Source of the DNA: Trogon surrucura
Taxonomy: Eukaryota > Chordata > Aves > Trogoniformes > Trogonidae
Assembly (NCBI GenBank): GCA_020746105.1
Contig: CM036621.1
Location: forward strand, 48,394,264-48,458,263
Direction of reading: 5' to 3'
Length of the DNA: 64,000 nt
How positions within the stretch are numbered: position 1 is the stretch's first letter; each line of letters begins with the position of its first letter. Below are positions 12,602 through 27,800 of the stretch, piece by piece. The notes beneath the pieces are model-generated. The model ran no database searches and was not told the DNA's origin. It saw nothing but the letters and a program-made list of their open reading frames with translations. A program made the position numbers and the translations under genes.

Positions 12602-15600
12602 AGGAATTCACCCTGTGGCACATAGCGAGCAGAGACCTCAACACAGGGCAGGGACTGCCAGGATCTACTCTGCAAAGCCTGGGAGAAGTGGGTGAAAGCT
12701 GAGCCCTGCCTGCAGCAGGAGGAGTGGAGTCAACTAAAGAAGTTTCACTTCTTTGCTTTTCTGCTCCTCTATTCTAGGAAATCTCCAAGGAAAGGAGCTG
12801 GTTTTCCAGTAACAGCCCTAGGAGTTTGAGGAGTTGCTAGAACAGCCTGCCTGCCTGCTGCTGGAAGCTCTGCACCAGAGGCAGAGACTGTTCCCTTGAG
12901 TAAAGGAGGTAAGAGACCCCGTTCACTGAGTGGCAAAAGCAAGAGGTGGCAGATGAAGGAGCATGAGAGGGACTAGTTTAAAAGGGAACTTTTTCAGAGA
13001 AGCTAGTCTGGTCCATCCAAGCCCAAGACGTTCACCTTGCAGACAGATGCTTTTCAGTAGGGATGCAGTCCCTGCCTAGTTGTATTTGCCCAATCCCTGA
13101 TCTCTTAGGTCAGTGGGAAGAGTTCCAGGCAGTCAGCAGACTTGGGAAGAAGCCCCAAAATGACAAAGAAAATTTGACTTGAGATCTTTGAACTCTTATT
13201 GCTGTTTGACTCATGGCTGTGGGTATTTTCCTCTCTGTGCAGCTGTTGGGAGAACTGGGGGTGGCTACTGGGAGATGATTGAATACATGTGACATCCCTG
13301 AGGTAAAAACTCTGTGGTGAGGCCTTACAGTATTGTGGCAACCCTAACAACCAGCAACTCTTGACTTCCTGCTGTATTACAGGACTATATATGGGGGAGC
13401 AGACACTGGCTCACTCGTGAAATTCCTTGAGTTATTTGCGCAGTGATAGCACCCACCATCCTGTGTTACGTGAGCAAGGTTCAAGGGATGGTGAGTTGCT
13501 CCCGAGAAACTTACTGCTTACAAAAGAAATGAGAAACAGAAATAAAGAGGCTGTTGCAAGCTTGAAATTCTGAAAGGAACAGGAGGATTGATCAAATGTG
13601 ATTGCTGAAGGCCAGGCTCCTCTATCCACTTTTATGTGCTTTCTCATATGGAGCCACCTCTCTAAGAAGGATTTTCATGAGGTGAGAAGGAACTTGTCTG
13701 CTCTAGAACTTAGGACGGAGGATGACCGCATCCTTGTCAACCAGGTCCTCTATCAGTCATATAGAGAGAGGCACTTAGCCTCTGACTGCTATCAGGCTGC
13801 AGCTAAGGAAGCTGCAGGACTGTCCTGCTCACAGCTGCTGGCTCCTCTCTCTTCCCAACTCTGCTTCTAAGAGGGGTCAGAGTCAGGGCAACAGTCAAAG
13901 TGCCAGGGAAAACTTTCAGTGGTGATAGCTGTAGCTTCTCCTCCATCTGCAAAACTGAAAATGGAGAGAGACCAAAAAAAAGTCTGAAGCCCTGCAATGA
14001 TGATAATAATCCCCAATTCCCTTGTAGTCAGTCTCATCTCACCCCACCCTTTATTTTCTTCTCCAACAGGAAAACGTTTCCCCAGCTTTGCTGGCACCCT
14101 TAACAGGACAGATCCGGTGCTGGGGGTCAGGCAGAGTGATAGCGTGAGGGGCTGGGATGGGATACTGGGTTTCTTTCAGGACAGTGAGTTCAGATTGTTG
14201 CTCTGCCAGAGGTTTTTTCCACGTGACTTTAAGCCGATCTTTTAAACCCCTGTCTGCCTCAGTTCACCAGCAGTTAAATAGGATAGTACCTTTCTTTCTA
14301 GCGGTTTCAATTGTAAGCTCTCTAAAGCAGAAGCTGTTCCTTCTTATGCTGGTCTACATCTCCTGGCATGCTGGATTCTGCTCCTGTGATAACCTTTTTA
14401 GTGAGAGAGAACAAGCACACAGTCTTCTCTCTGCGCAGGATCAGCCAGTTTTTCCCCTCTAGGTTTCCTATCACTTCAGTTACGCCACGGTCAGGAAAAC
14501 AGGATTTGACTCCAAACTGTCCAAGTGTGAAAGCACAGCGTGTGTTGTACCAGACAAAGTGTTAAACAACCCTGAAATTCACACAAATCTATTGCCTGAG
14601 CTGGAGAGGAGCACAGCAGTTTCTCCCATCTAAAGTGGCTAAACAGTGCTGCTGCATGGCACTAATTGGGTGCATTTGCAAAAAAAAAAAAAACCCAAAC
14701 AACCCATGGGGCAGTTTCTGCTTGGAGAGAGAGGTCCCCAAAGTTACATCTCAGCCCACAGCATGCCTTGGGACAGACTGTGTGTATGCTGAGCAGCTGG
14801 GTCCCTCTGGACCACTGGGCTCTTGCTAGCAGAGCTGGCCTCTGAACAGGTGTTGCAAATTTTGCTGCTTTTTGGTTTTTTTTACAAGAAGGGCAAGACC
14901 ATCTGTTATGCTCTGAGGTCATTAATGACTTGCAGGATTACCAGGAAATAGAAAATACTTCTGCAGCATACAATGTGTAAGGCAAACAAATAATACACAT
15001 ACATATGCAAGAAAACAGACTGGAGTGTAGTATTTTATGAAATATTACAGTGGAGTGGCTTCCAGTGGTTTTGCCTTAGGAAGCTGCACAGCTGTTTCAA
15101 GCTGTTGAGCACTTGGGGAGATGATCAGTATTTGCATGACAAAGGCAAAAACAACTACGTTGTCTACATTACCTCTTTCTTGGTGTGCCACGCAGGGGTG
15201 CCTTCCAGCTCCCTGCTCAGAAAGGGGATAGGACAGCCTCCGCCTGCAGCCAAGAATCTCCAAGGTGTTAGCTTGTCACTCAAATCCACCTCTTCTCTGG
15301 AGCACTTGGTGCTTTGGGCTGTAGCCCAAAAAATCCAAATGAAAGTGTGCTAAAGGCAGTGGGAGTTATTCCATGAAATGCTCAAGGGTTTGCCTTGGAT
15401 TTCATTTGCTTTCTGCAAATCTGACCCAAAGCCAGTGGAATGACTCTGTTTTGGGATACTTGTGCTGTCCCTTTGAGGAGTGTTTCAGAGGTTACGAGGA
15501 GCTCGCCTCCAGATGGAAAGCAGGGCCCTACCAGGAGCACGTGGGGTCCCTTGGACCTCATCACCCCTGAAGCTTTACTGAAGCCCTTGTATGACACAAG

Positions 15601-15619
15601 GCCACTGCTGTCAGGCACA

Positions 15620-15802
15620 AACCTTCAGATATTGGAATGCACTGCCCAGGGAAGTGGTGGAGTCACCGTCTCTGGAAGTGTTTAAGGTAAGGCTGGATGT
15701 GGCACTTAGTGCCATGGTCTAGCCTTTGTGATGCTGTTGAGCCATAGGCTGGACTTGATGATCTCAGAGGTCGTTTCCAGCCTCAACAATTCTGTGATTC
15801 TG
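15620..15802 (+). mobile_element. CR1 LINE 3' fragment
   Basis: Runs from ATTGGAATGCACTGCCCAGG, with the GTGGTGGAGTCACCGTCTCT segment (decayed C-terminal coding part), to GGACTTGATGATCTCAGAGG and a terminal CAATTCTGTGATTCTG. Confidence 0.88.
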
Positions 15803-18800
15803 CAGCCCGCGAGGCAGTTCAGCATGCTGAGGCAGGCTGCGACACATGCTGCTTGCCTGGTTTTCAACTGGCCATCGACACCTGCCTCAAGGAAGCTGTT
15901 GACTTCTCTGGGCCAGTCAGAATCAGGCTGTACTCCTGAACTGGTGACTCAAGTGAGAGACAAAATGACTTGTGATAAAAAGATCTGGGTGTTTCATTTG
16001 CAGCCAAGAAAGGGCACTTAGTTTTCCTAGGCTGGCGTAGATTCCTATGCGTTGACACTACCAACACTTCATTTTTATGTGCTGCTTTGCCTTTTTGATG
16101 GTGATCCTTCTGTTAGAATATGACTGGAGTATGCTATTTCTACATCATTGAAAAGGAGAGGTTTTATGTAATCAGAAGAAAAGTCAGCATTACTAAAGCA
16201 AACTACTCTGATATTTCTAGATTTTTTTTAAGCAATTCACTTCCAGTTTTTTCCTTGGTACAATTTTTATTTAATTTGCCTTATTTCATCTAGGAGCTTA
16301 TGTAAGAATATTGAGGCTTTCCAGAGAAGAAAAATTATGCATGCCAGCCCAACCGAGTGTGATTCTTTCTGTGGAGATAAGGATGCATTCATTTCACTGA
16401 TGCTGGGAGTACCTTTATAAACCTATTTCACGATCCGTGTGGTCTGGCAGTAAGAGCTTGCAGCAGTTTAACTTTACCACTTCTGTATTGGTTATTAAAT
16501 GTACCTGAATTACAACAGCACCCAGGGGCTGTAACTGACCCTGGTGTTGGACACCATACAGACAGTCTGCAGAATGGCATGAAATAACCAAGAGAGACAT
16601 TATTAATCCTCCTATTTTACACTCGGGGAATTTGGGTATGGAGAGAGGAATTATTTTGCGAGGGTAGTGCAGGGAATCAGGAGATGAAACCATGAACGCT
16701 GGTCTCGGAACTACTACACAGCAACAGGACCTCCAGTGGGTGCTGCCCGTGCTTCCCTTTCTGTCTTGCTGATGGTTTCTCCAGATCCCAGCCTTCTGCA
16801 GTGGGAGATTTTGTAAAGCTCTTTCAGGAGCAACTGCTCTTGTTGTTTAAAACTTTGCTGTGTCCTTGAGGCCACAGAGTTTTTCCTCCTCCTCTTGAAA
16901 CTTCAGGTATCTTCAGGTATTTCCAGCTGTCTTCAGCTGAATCATCACAGGAAATCAGTTGATACGGTCCTACATAAAATTGTTTTCTCAGCAGCTTCAT
17001 CCCATCCAAAATTCTTACTTTCTGCAGGTTATCGCAAGAGTGGTGATTAATACGTATGTGTTTTTGAATTTACTTAGAGTTGGCGGCTTACTAGGATTAT
17101 TGCAAACGTAAATGCCAGATTTGGGACTAATCAAAGTTTTTGAACAGATTATTATGACTTGATGTTTCTACTCAGGTAGATAAGTACATCTTTGCACCAT
17201 ATGTATGGCCTCTACTCCAGTTCATCCACAGGCTGGCCTGATTTCACTGCCAGCAAGCTTTTATACTCCAGCTGGGAGAAACTGGATGAAATGGCAAGGT
17301 CTGGCCAGTCAGACTGCAGCACAAGGGTAGGGGTTGCAGTGTTTGTGGTATGCCGAAGTAGAAATCTGGTGCAGTTGGAGTCTGGCTTGAAGTGGAGACT
17401 GCAACTCCCACCTGCTCTGGACACACCGTGGGAAGAATTAGAGGGTGCTTTACTGAGTAGATGCACAACACTCGTGCTTTAGGACAGATTTACACATAAG
17501 GCGATTGGAGACAGACTAGCCTGCAGCGTGATTTGTTTGGGTTTACAGATTTCGAAGTGTTCTAATTGTCTTTTAAAGAGCTACTTTGTTATTTCAGAAA
17601 ATCTGCTTCAGGCTTTCCTAGTTTAAGTTCCACATTCACATAGAAATCCAGGAGTCTGGGAATGTTTCAGGCTGATATTTATGCTTTGTGATGTCTTGCC
17701 CTTGTTCACAAGCGTTAGATGCTACATATAAAGCAAAACCTAAAGTAAAAGATCTTAGGAAAGGGTTCACCTTTAATTTTGTTTATAAGATGAGAAATGT
17801 CATCCAGCCCCAGAATTTATCACGTTGCATTTATCCAGGCTTAGGATAAACAGTCTATTAAGACAGCATGAGAGCATGCAGCTTGCCAGGGCATGCAGCT
17901 TGCTTCATTCAAGTCTCACCTAGCAAATGTTTGGGCCCGGCCACCTCCATTCTTTATTTTGGGGTTTTTTTTTAGCATTCTGTGAGCTTTCTAGGAAAAA
18001 AAATGTTTCCTGTTACAAGGTCCTGCTACCAAATATAGTTCTAACTCCTACACTAATAGGACTTTTGATCTGCTGTTCAAAGCAAATCCATTGAAGCAGG
18101 ATACTGTTAATAAAACTCAGGAGAAAAAAGAGGTCGAGTGACGTGAGTAAATAGACCTTTTGGTCTCTTTGGAGCTCTTACTCAAAGCCAAGAGGAATCT
18201 ATCCTGACAAAAACACTAGTTTTAACTTTGGAGATTGATCTTTGAACTGGAAAGAACTACTTCATACTAGTGGATTGCCTAAAGACACTTAACCACATCT
18301 TTCCAGTGTTCCCAGATGTATCCAGGGATGACAACTGGGTTTTTTACATACTTTCCCATCAAAAGAAATGAACTCCAAGCCAGTATATTAAAGCTTTTGG
18401 TGTCCTCTGGATTTGTGACAGTGTTTTAGTATGTTGGTAGCAGAATCATTTGTAGTGTGAGATAAATTGTCATTGTTTATATTTATCATGTAATGAAAAA
18501 CTTACATGGGGCAGTTCTTGTGGCAATGCAGGCTCTCTCATTTGGACAGTAGGAAAATTCAGTGAATTTAAAGGAACTTCAGCTGGAAAAAAAACCTGAT
18601 TCTTCCTGAAGTCTCTTGAATTTCACCTGACAGCTTTTAAAGAATATGCAGGTATCCTGTGTGGCACCTGTGGCTTAATGGAAAGGTGAATGTCTGTGAA
18701 TACATAAATCCTAGACCTTTTTTGTTATTTCTTAGATTCATAGATCACTTCTGAATAGAATCTGAGGTACTTAATCTGAGGAAGAGGCACTGGTGACATA

Positions 18801-21800
18801 TAAGGGTTTACATGGGATGGCAACTGGCCAGGGCTATCTTTATCTAAGAAACCTCCGTTTCTAAAATCTGCTGGAGTTTTATTGTTTGGTTTGTGTTCTC
18901 CACCCGCCCCCCCCTACCCTGGAGAGAAATCAATGATATCACTTTCTTTTGCACATGGCCTAATGCTTTTAGCTGACTTTCCACCCTCCCTTTCACATAA
19001 CTGAGATAATGCCAGCATGCAAAATACCATACATCTTGCAGAAAACTTATGCACCAGATATTTTATGTGGGAATCACGTATGTGGGGTCTTATCTTGAGT
19101 TGCTTGCTGCCTGCCTTTGGGATGCCTGCCCTGTGTATTGAGTAGTAAGACTTGACCCACTGGGCTGGCTTCTGCTCTTCTGTGATGTTTTCACCAGCTA
19201 TATCTCTGTCCTAGTTTCAGAGCAGTGCAACGAAGATGCGTGTCTGCCTTTGAGGAGAGCCCAACAGCAATGATCCGTCTTAACGCAACACGTTGTGGGA
19301 AGCCGTTTACTGGAACTGGATGGGAAACCAGAGGTAAGGAAGATGACTGTCACTGAAAACTTCATTTCACATGGCCCACCCAGCCCTGTGGTTTGTCTCT
19401 CTGCCTCTTGTCATTCAATAGCCTTGAGCTGCTTCTCAGTGCGGGGGCCACCAACGGTGATGGGGAGGTGTGCTCATCTCTTGGAAAAGATATTTTTCAC
19501 GTAACTACAAACCCAGAGCCCTCCTGTAGTTTTCCCTGCTCCCTTCCACTTCCTGCCTGCTCTCAATGTCCAGAAGTGACCTTGCAGAGGCCGCTTGTGG
19601 GTTTTTCAGGCCTCCAGCAAAGTTATCCAGATGTAGGAGAACTTCAGCAAAAAAAAGCACGCCTGACCAAATGTGGCTTTCTCTCAAAGTCTTGTATCTA
19701 ATTGAAATACCTCAGTGTGGGCACTGTGTCAGCCATGTGGGCTGTCAGCCTGGCGAAACACATATTGTGTGCAAACTTCTGTGTGCCCTGAAACCTCAGT
19801 CCCACTATTTCCGTGTAACCTGAGCTTATAATTTTTGCAAAGAGAGACTTAATTAAGAGAAGCCTGTGGTATTCTCCAGGGATGAAAAGGAGCATATTGG
19901 AAAACCTGAGCTGGCTGCATCCTGTTGAATGTCCAGTGAATACTTTGCTGATGGGAAGACAGTATGTGGGCTATACTCTGTGGGGACTCTCTCCCTTCCT
20001 TCCATTCCTTTGGCTCTGTGCCTTTTGTTAGCAGTTTCCATGGCTGTCATCCTGGTGAAGCTCTTGTCAGATTTCTCCTTTGGCTAACGGACGTGGTCAT
20101 CAGACTAACTGAGCAAAAATCTTGCCCTGGTTTGGCTCAGGGTCTAAGTGGTCACCATTCCCAGCCCTCTCCCAGGCCCTACATGAATTTCCATGCCTGT
20201 GGACGCCTACAGCTCTTTCAGACTTAGGAGCAGCCCTGTGAAGGAGTTCCATCCTCGGGTCCAAGGGGCTTCCCTTTCCTCTGGATGAGTCATGCCCTGT
20301 GTGGATAGAGGCCCTTTCTTCCAGAAGGCTTCCAAAGACATTAAAGATGTTGCAAAAAAGGGCGAAAGTCATTTGGAAATTACTGTATTGTTGGGATAAA
20401 AATGTAAAAAATTGCAAAGTGGGGTTTGCCTTCCCAAAGGGAATGGAAAGCTGGCTCAAAAATACATCCCTCCCACCTATTTTGGGACAGATTGACTTAT
20501 CCTGTGTGGCTGCTTCTCTCTTTCCATCAACTACTGAGTCCTGCATGCCTAGCTTAGGTGAGCTTTTAACTTCTAGGATCTTTGCAGGGTGCTATATTAC
20601 CTTATTTTCTCCTTTCAAAGGCGTTTGGTATGTTTTCTTAACAAGTCACTAGATAGCCTGTCAAATGAGTATTCAGAAATACTAAACCATAGTCTGTCTA
20701 GCACAATGCACTGAGAAGTAAAGAGCATTAGGAGCTTGCCCAGGCTATTTTTAGGCATTTTAGTGGGTGAGGATGGAAAGGAAACAGCCACTGCTGAGGT
20801 GAATGCACAGAAAATGAGCCTGCAGGGACACTGGACATCCCTAGTGCCGCTCTGGGGGTGAAGCACAGGTAGAGGCTGCCCTGGTTCATGAGACTCTAGG
20901 CTTAGAAGTCTTCAGTTATGACACAGTTTTTGCAGTCTGTCAGTGAGAAGTCTCAGAAGTGCAAATATATGCACCTTTTAGGGGTCTCTTCACTGTCAAG
21001 GCAGGATAAAGTGACTCTGCTTCCCTGGTACTTCAGAGGGTTGGTAGTACCCAGCTCAGCTGCTGAGCAGCTGGCTTGTGCTTTAATGCAATACAATAAT
21101 ACAGTAAAACATATAAAACTCATTATCTTAAGCTAGGCACAATAATCTGGGCACCTATGAATGATGCTTGCAAATTTTGGTTGCTGTTGTGTGTATCTGA
21201 AGGCAGAGTTTGAATTTCAAGAACAATTCTCTACTATGTTGAGAGAAAGGAGGCTAATTTTAACAAAGATCCTTTTCCCATAATTTTTCATATTTCTGTG
21301 ACTACACATCCCTATTTACTTAGAGTACAGCCCTCACCACAGTTATTACATCATGAACTTAATATCTCTCTCTGGGAAAAGAAGCACTTTTTAGGAAAAT
21401 AAGAAAAGGGAGAGGAAAAAAAAAAGAGGAAGCGTTCGAAGAAGTTCATAAAGCCTCAGATTCCTCCAGGGTCCCCAGCTGTGCTGTATGTTGTCCCAGC
21501 TGAACGCCAGATATTTCCGCTCTGCACATTAATGCATTCAAGGAGAAATCAAAGCGGCTGTCTTAAGTGTGCTTTGGGCTAGATGTGTATGTCCTACCTC
21601 GAAACAGCCCTGATCCCTAAGGTTACAGCTCTTTAATTCTTCCCTCCTTCCAGGCCTGGGGCTGAACATGAGCCCTCTGGACCTCATCGTGGCTACCTGC
21701 CCATCAGTGCTTAAAGTGATGGGCAAGTCTTCAGGTACTTCATGGTCCCAGTGGCCTGGAAGCCACATCCTCTGCCAAACCATTTCTGGTGGTGCAGCAA

Positions 21801-24800
21801 TCTTTTCTTCCCCACTGAGGAAAAGAAGAGCAGTACTTCTCTGATAATCTCATTGCATCACGTGTCCTGTTGCTGCTGCTCTTTGTGGAGGTGCCCCGGT
21901 GGAGGGCTGGAGGCTCTGCAAGATGACAAGTTCTGCCCAGCCCCATAGTAGCATCGCTGCAGAAGCATTGCAAAGCGGAAGTGAAGTAAATTGAATATCT
22001 GGCAAAAATTTATCTGTTTGCCTGCTTGATGAAGTGAAGATGCAGGGGCCTGGGCTGATCTTGTCTGACCGTGCACGTGGTTTACCTGGTTCATGTATCT
22101 TTGAGTTCGGAGCTGCCGCAGCTTCATTCAAACAGCCGTTGTGTTGTTTACTGTCCCTCAGGCTTCAGTGGGATCGGTGGGAGGTTTGTGTCTTTGTTGA
22201 GGGACAGTTGCTCTGTACACTGTAGTTGCTTCCTTAGATATGTTATGCAACTCACATCAAAGCCATGTCACTTAACAACTCATGAATGATTTAGAGCAGT
22301 ATTTCACATCTTCACAATAATTGTTGACTCTAACTATGAAGAAGATTGTTTCAAAATTATTCCTTGCATCTGCTTTTCTGTTTGTAACCACTCTGAGCAA
22401 CCGACAGTGAGTGCAAAGGAGACGGGGTGATCTGCTGAAAATTGAAAGTACTGTAGACAGTAGAGTGTGTTGTGCAAGGCCTCTGTCCCTCATCAGTGTC
22501 GAATTGCATAAATCAATGTTGGCCAGAAGAAGTGAAATAACTCGCTTCCTAAAATGGAAATATCCCCATATGTTGTTCCTGGCCAAGGATGCTCTCGGGG
22601 GCTAGATCAGCAAGCAGGCGGTGGTGACTGCAGCATGCCCCTCCCCACCACTGGCCCCCATGGTGCTCAAGGGAGGGGGAAAAAGCACTGTGTGCTGTAG
22701 ATCTGACATATAGTGGGATACTTTGCACCCCTAAAATCCCCTTAATTTAATAGTAACTGCCAATAAATAGATTTTAACCTAACTAGTGTAACTATCTTGA
22801 AAAGAAGCTACTGTTCTCTGGATTCTCCATGGGTTAGTGTGTTCCTGCCCATGCTCTTCTGATAGTCCCTAGGGCTTAAATGTTTCAGACATGTTGTTAG
22901 CACAACGAATTAAAATGGGGACTTGAAAAATCCTATAGTGGGAGTTTGCACAGTTTAGTGGCAAAAGACTGTTCTTTGATGATAGAGAGCAGTCAAGGGT
23001 CCATCGATGCAGTGTGGGGAAAATGAGTGGTAGGTGACAGTGGAAGAAACCCAAACATGCAGTGGGACTCCTCACCCTGGAAACAATTCGTCAAGGCCAG
23101 AGAAGCAGCTAGCCTGTCTCTCTGCTTGGGATCCCAAGGTCATCTTTGATTTTAGTTTTAATTGCTCTCACCATTTCTAGACCTGCCTCGAAGCTTTGGG
23201 CAACCTGACCTACCTAAAGCCCAAGGTGCTGGTCATGTTCTGCTATCAAGTTTTTACCTCTTGTCTTTTGCTTAGATGTCTGCAGCAGGATTGTATCTGT
23301 ATTGACAGATAAGATACTTAGCCAAATAGCCCCTTTGTTTAGCAGTAGCTCCAGACACTAGTTCCTTCCAGAAGCTGGCAGAATGTCTTGTCCACAACTA
23401 TCTGTCAATTGTGCAGTCTCTGTCTTGCCAGAGCTTGTGAATGGCATTTGTCCTGATACTGCTTTCAATGTATCTGAGCATTTTTATCGATTTAAGGACT
23501 ACAGACTTGAATTGCTCGTCCCTCCATCTGAAGTTCTCCATAATTTTACCATCTGACCAATGCAAGCTCTTATTTTGCAGTTAGCTTCAGTCCACATTCA
23601 TTCCCCCATTATGACTTTGCCCAGCCACTCATCTCTCAAGAATTTTCTCTTTCCCATGCGTTTTCTTCCCAAAAGCTCCTTGGCAGTGTCTGCAGACCCA
23701 TTATCTTGGCTTTCTGGAGCCCATTGGCAAAACTCATCTCTTCTGTGATGCATCGTATGGAGTTTCACTGGTTGCCCCTGCAGTCTAGCTCAGCTTGGCA
23801 TTTCATATGTGTTTGTCACCCCAGCTCTCAGATCTGCTGTGACCTGCTTTGTATCACCCATCTCTTACATCTCCTAGAGTCTGACCTTCTATGTGACTAG
23901 GTGGAGATCTTGAAGACCTTCAGAGAAGGTCTGCAAAAATCACTTTTTCCACTGGGTTGATGCAAATTGCATCCAGTCCGCAGCTTCCTTCCATAGCTTA
24001 ACTTCAGAACAAAATCTGGCAGTAGCACAGCCAAAACTACGTGTCACACTTCCGCACAGATGTTCCCACTGGGGTGTGAAGCATGGCTGTGCAGTTAAAC
24101 TAGAGCTAGTTAGCTTCGTCGTTCTTTTGCAGAGCTCACGGTTGTCGCTGCTGTCCTGAGTGTGTGAGCAAAATAAGAGCAAATCCAGGTTGGACTGCTG
24201 GTAACAGGGTGCAGGCAAGCAGCAAGGGTGTTCAGATCGATAGGGAGCATGTGGCTGCTTTCACATGATTGTTCCACTTATTTTAAGATTAGGAAGCAGG
24301 ATCAGGGATATTTGTTCCAGAAGAAAACTCAGTGGAGACACGTATGTACATCTGACCCTGATTACTGAAGTTAGCCTCTGGATTAACACGTTATGTGTCT
24401 CTAGATATAGATATCTACGCACACGTGATATAAAGTCAACATGGTTCTTCAGTAGAAAAAAAAGGGGCAAAGTCTTGCCCTGATCCATGCAATGGATATT
24501 TACAGCTGTGTCTTCCAGCACAATGACCTGGCCCAGCTGGGCATGGAGGTGGAGTGTGGAGGAGTGGGATTTAGCATTGGGAGGCCTGAATTTTGGCTGC
24601 CCTTGCTCCATGCCAGATTTCACTTCAACATCCTCTGAGCCCTAGCCGCAACAAAGACTGGTTCAGATAGTGTCAGCAGTCAAACTAAGACTTTTTGCTT
24701 TAAGAACAAGTGAAGCATTTAATGAGGTTTTCCTTTGCTTTGTCTTTTTCTTTCAGAAATAGGAAAAAGGAGAGTGAAAACTGTAGCAGTCACTAGGATG

Positions 24801-27800
24801 GTGAAGCTGCCCATTTTTAATATACAGTTCACAGGTCGGGAGTCTGCCCTGAAATCCCAGCTCCTGGGGTTTCTAGTCTTCCTAGTGAAGGTTTTGCAGG
24901 TAAGCTTAAATAAGAAACCCTTAAAAACCATGGGAATAAGTGAAACAAAAATGATGCCAATTTTCCTTAAAAACACCTGACTTTTAAGGTAGCATCAGGA
25001 TTTTCCCGAAATCGGACTCATTTTTTGGGGAGAGGGCTACAGCCAGACGTGGAAGTGCACCTACCCAAGGGGTGGTGGCAAAATTGGGGCGGGAGAGCAG
25101 AGAGAGACAAGGTCTCCAGTATCGGCTGCTGTGGGGAAGGAGGATCATTTCCATTTCGTTAAGGCAGAGCTCAACTCTTGCGTGCTTGAGAAATCCATGA
25201 TAATACAAACTTCTTTTCAAAATCCTCACCTTGTGGGTTGTTCCTCTTTAGTCGTTGGCCTGAAAGCTTAAGTTTTTTGGAATCTGAGGTTCATTTATTT
25301 AACTGAGGAGGTGGCTGTGTGGCTAATGCTATCTTGCCTAGGGTAAATTCCTAGGGTAAATATCTTTCTAGTTCATTAGCTCTGGGTTGGGATTCAGTCC
25401 ATCGACTGGCTTCAAATGTGGCTGTTTTCATTTCTGTCCTCCTTGGCACAGGAGGGACATAGGCTATGACTAAACTTTTCTGGCTTCAGTGCCAGTGCAA
25501 TTGTGTGAGAGGCTCAGGGGCTGGAGAAAATGCTGAAGAATCACATCTGAAATAGGAGAGCTTTTTGCATGTCAGGCTGCAGATGAAAATGAACAACCTC
25601 AGACAAAATTCAGGTGAAAGCTCTTTCTCTTCAGCAGGCCAAAAGCCATCCAGCACTTTCCAGTACTAGTCAGAAGTAGCCGCAAGAGCAAAGGGCAAAT
25701 GCAAAAGGGCATTTGCAGCCTTTCTACTGGGCTGCCCCAGAAGCCTCTGCCCTGATCCACCAGCACTGGCTGGCCCATCTCTGAAGGGTGAGAGCCCCAG
25801 GAGATGCAGACAGGTGGTTGTTTTAAGGGCTGATGCAGTGAAGGATGTGTAGGATCGGGGAAATGTTTGTTACTCTTAAGCTGCCCAGGTCAGCTGGATG
25901 TTATCTCAGAGCTACTTGGTCAACAAATGCTCTGAGCTGGGGTCCAGCACAAACTGCTAGTCTGGGAAGTCCCACCTGGTGCCCAGCACAGTGCGGGCTT
26001 GGGAGACTTCAGCAGCAACCTGAAAATCAAGAACAGGCTGATATTGGTAGTGGAATCATGGAGGTAAAGTAGATGCCTCACTTCTGCATTACTTGGTCAG
26101 ATACCTCTAGAGTTACTAAGACACTGTATGTGTGTGTATATATATGTAAAATACAGCACTTGGACACATTCTTTTCAGAAACTGCAGTGCCTGCTAGGGA
26201 CATTGGCAGCAGTGACTCTCCCTCACAGTTATTAGTGAAGACATGTCTCAAAGCTGTCAGTGAAGTTGTTTTCTTCTTTGTGCTTCTTCTAGTGAGGCTG
26301 AGTTTGGCCTTGGGTATAATTTTGCTAACTGTATGTGGTTTCCTTTTCTGTCCCATGAGGAAAGTGAGGAGTTGCTGTTTGGTGGGAAGCACTGGAGCAC
26401 CCCAAACCCAGTGCAGAAGCCCACTTGCAGGACAAAGACAGTCTTGCTCCAAAAACCTGCTGCAAAATACAGAAAATGAAAAATTAAAAATACCCTGCTG
26501 TCTTTTCTCCCTGGTGATGCACACATACAGGTTAGGTTAGAGAAGCAGAGTGGTTGTCCTTTCTGTGCCTTGAGAAGGATGCTGGAGAATGCCAAAGCCT
26601 TGAGATAAGCTTGTCCTTCCTTACCTGTACCAGCCTAATGGCCTCAGATGACTGAGTTTCCCTGAGCTCCTCCAGAGTCCTTTTGGAAAAGGCTGGAGGA
26701 ACATGTGGTGCATGCTAGCAGTCCTTGACACAGGACCTGCTGTCACTCCTCTCTGCCTTTTCTTCATGTTTTCCTACAAACCAATGGAAGGTTTGTAAGA
26801 ACACTGTCCCAGGACTTTCATGTTAAACCAGGTTACACCTCTGCTCCTTCCAGAGGCTTGGCTGTAGCTGAGCTCAGCTCAGACTATGGCAAATGCTCCA
26901 GAAAGCTCCCCAGCTTTTCTGAAAGAAAAGGCAAAACGAGTCAGTGTAGGGCCAAGTGTCTTAGTCCGGCAAGGTGGTCCCAAAAATAGGGGCCCAGAAA
27001 ATCCATGCTATTCTACTCCTAGCTTGTGTCCTGCCTCACTGGACAGCTTACTTTCTGCTACAAGTCTCTTAGACTGTGGAGTCTGAACTGGGGGAAGGTT
27101 TCTTCCTCTGCTTAGATGGTCATTGCACCATCAGTGGCACCATGCCCCTGCTCTGGACACAGACAAATCGTGCCTCTTGCCACCCACCTCCTACACTTTG
27201 GGTTTCACTTTTGGTATCTACCTGGCTGTCATCCATCTGAAGGAGTTATGTAGCTGTCTGATATTGCCTGGTCCTCACCATGATCAAACTATGTGTTACA
27301 CCTCATTGACAGAGGGCAGGTCCTGTGGCCCTGGCCACCAGGCAGGACATCCCTGTGTGCACTTGGGGTTGCACAAAGCTGTAACAGCAAATAGGCCTCA
27401 CTCAAATTGTCTGAAACTGGTCGTTTGCAAGACTGGAAACATCTGGCCAAAAAATAAATGTATAAATGAAGCAGCTTATTTTTTTTTCTTTCTCTGAATG
27501 TTTTGTACCAAACAAATAAAACACTTAATTAAATCATTAATCTTAAAGGATAAGGAAGTGAAGATTGCAGATGAATCATAAGGTGCAATAAACGCAGATA
27601 ATATGTAAGATACTAATGCTTTAAATAAAGACTTGACATTGCTGCTGAGCTCTGGGCTGACGAAACACAAGGCAGGAATTTTTACATTTCTCCAAAAGCC
27701 TCATGACAGATGAGGAGAGAGGAGCATCCTCTTCTGAGAGTGCAGAGGGTCTAAGCGGAGGTACAGAGCCGTGTGGAGGAGATGTTGTGTGCTTAGATCA

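Larger units (their letters stand above)
7871..15619. other. intergenic, no gene seen
   Basis: Contains the small repeats and the short CR1 tail listed separately. No protein or RNA gene was recognised. Confidence 0.7.

Noticed and set aside
17874-17903. 13-bp direct repeat GCATGCAGCTTGC separated by 4 bp
   Set aside because: Too short and isolated to call an insertion footprint or functional element.
26073-26540. 155-codon plus-strand frame with a hydrophobic segment
   Set aside because: A frame of similar length exists on the opposite strand. No family similarity, signal or splice context supports a gene.
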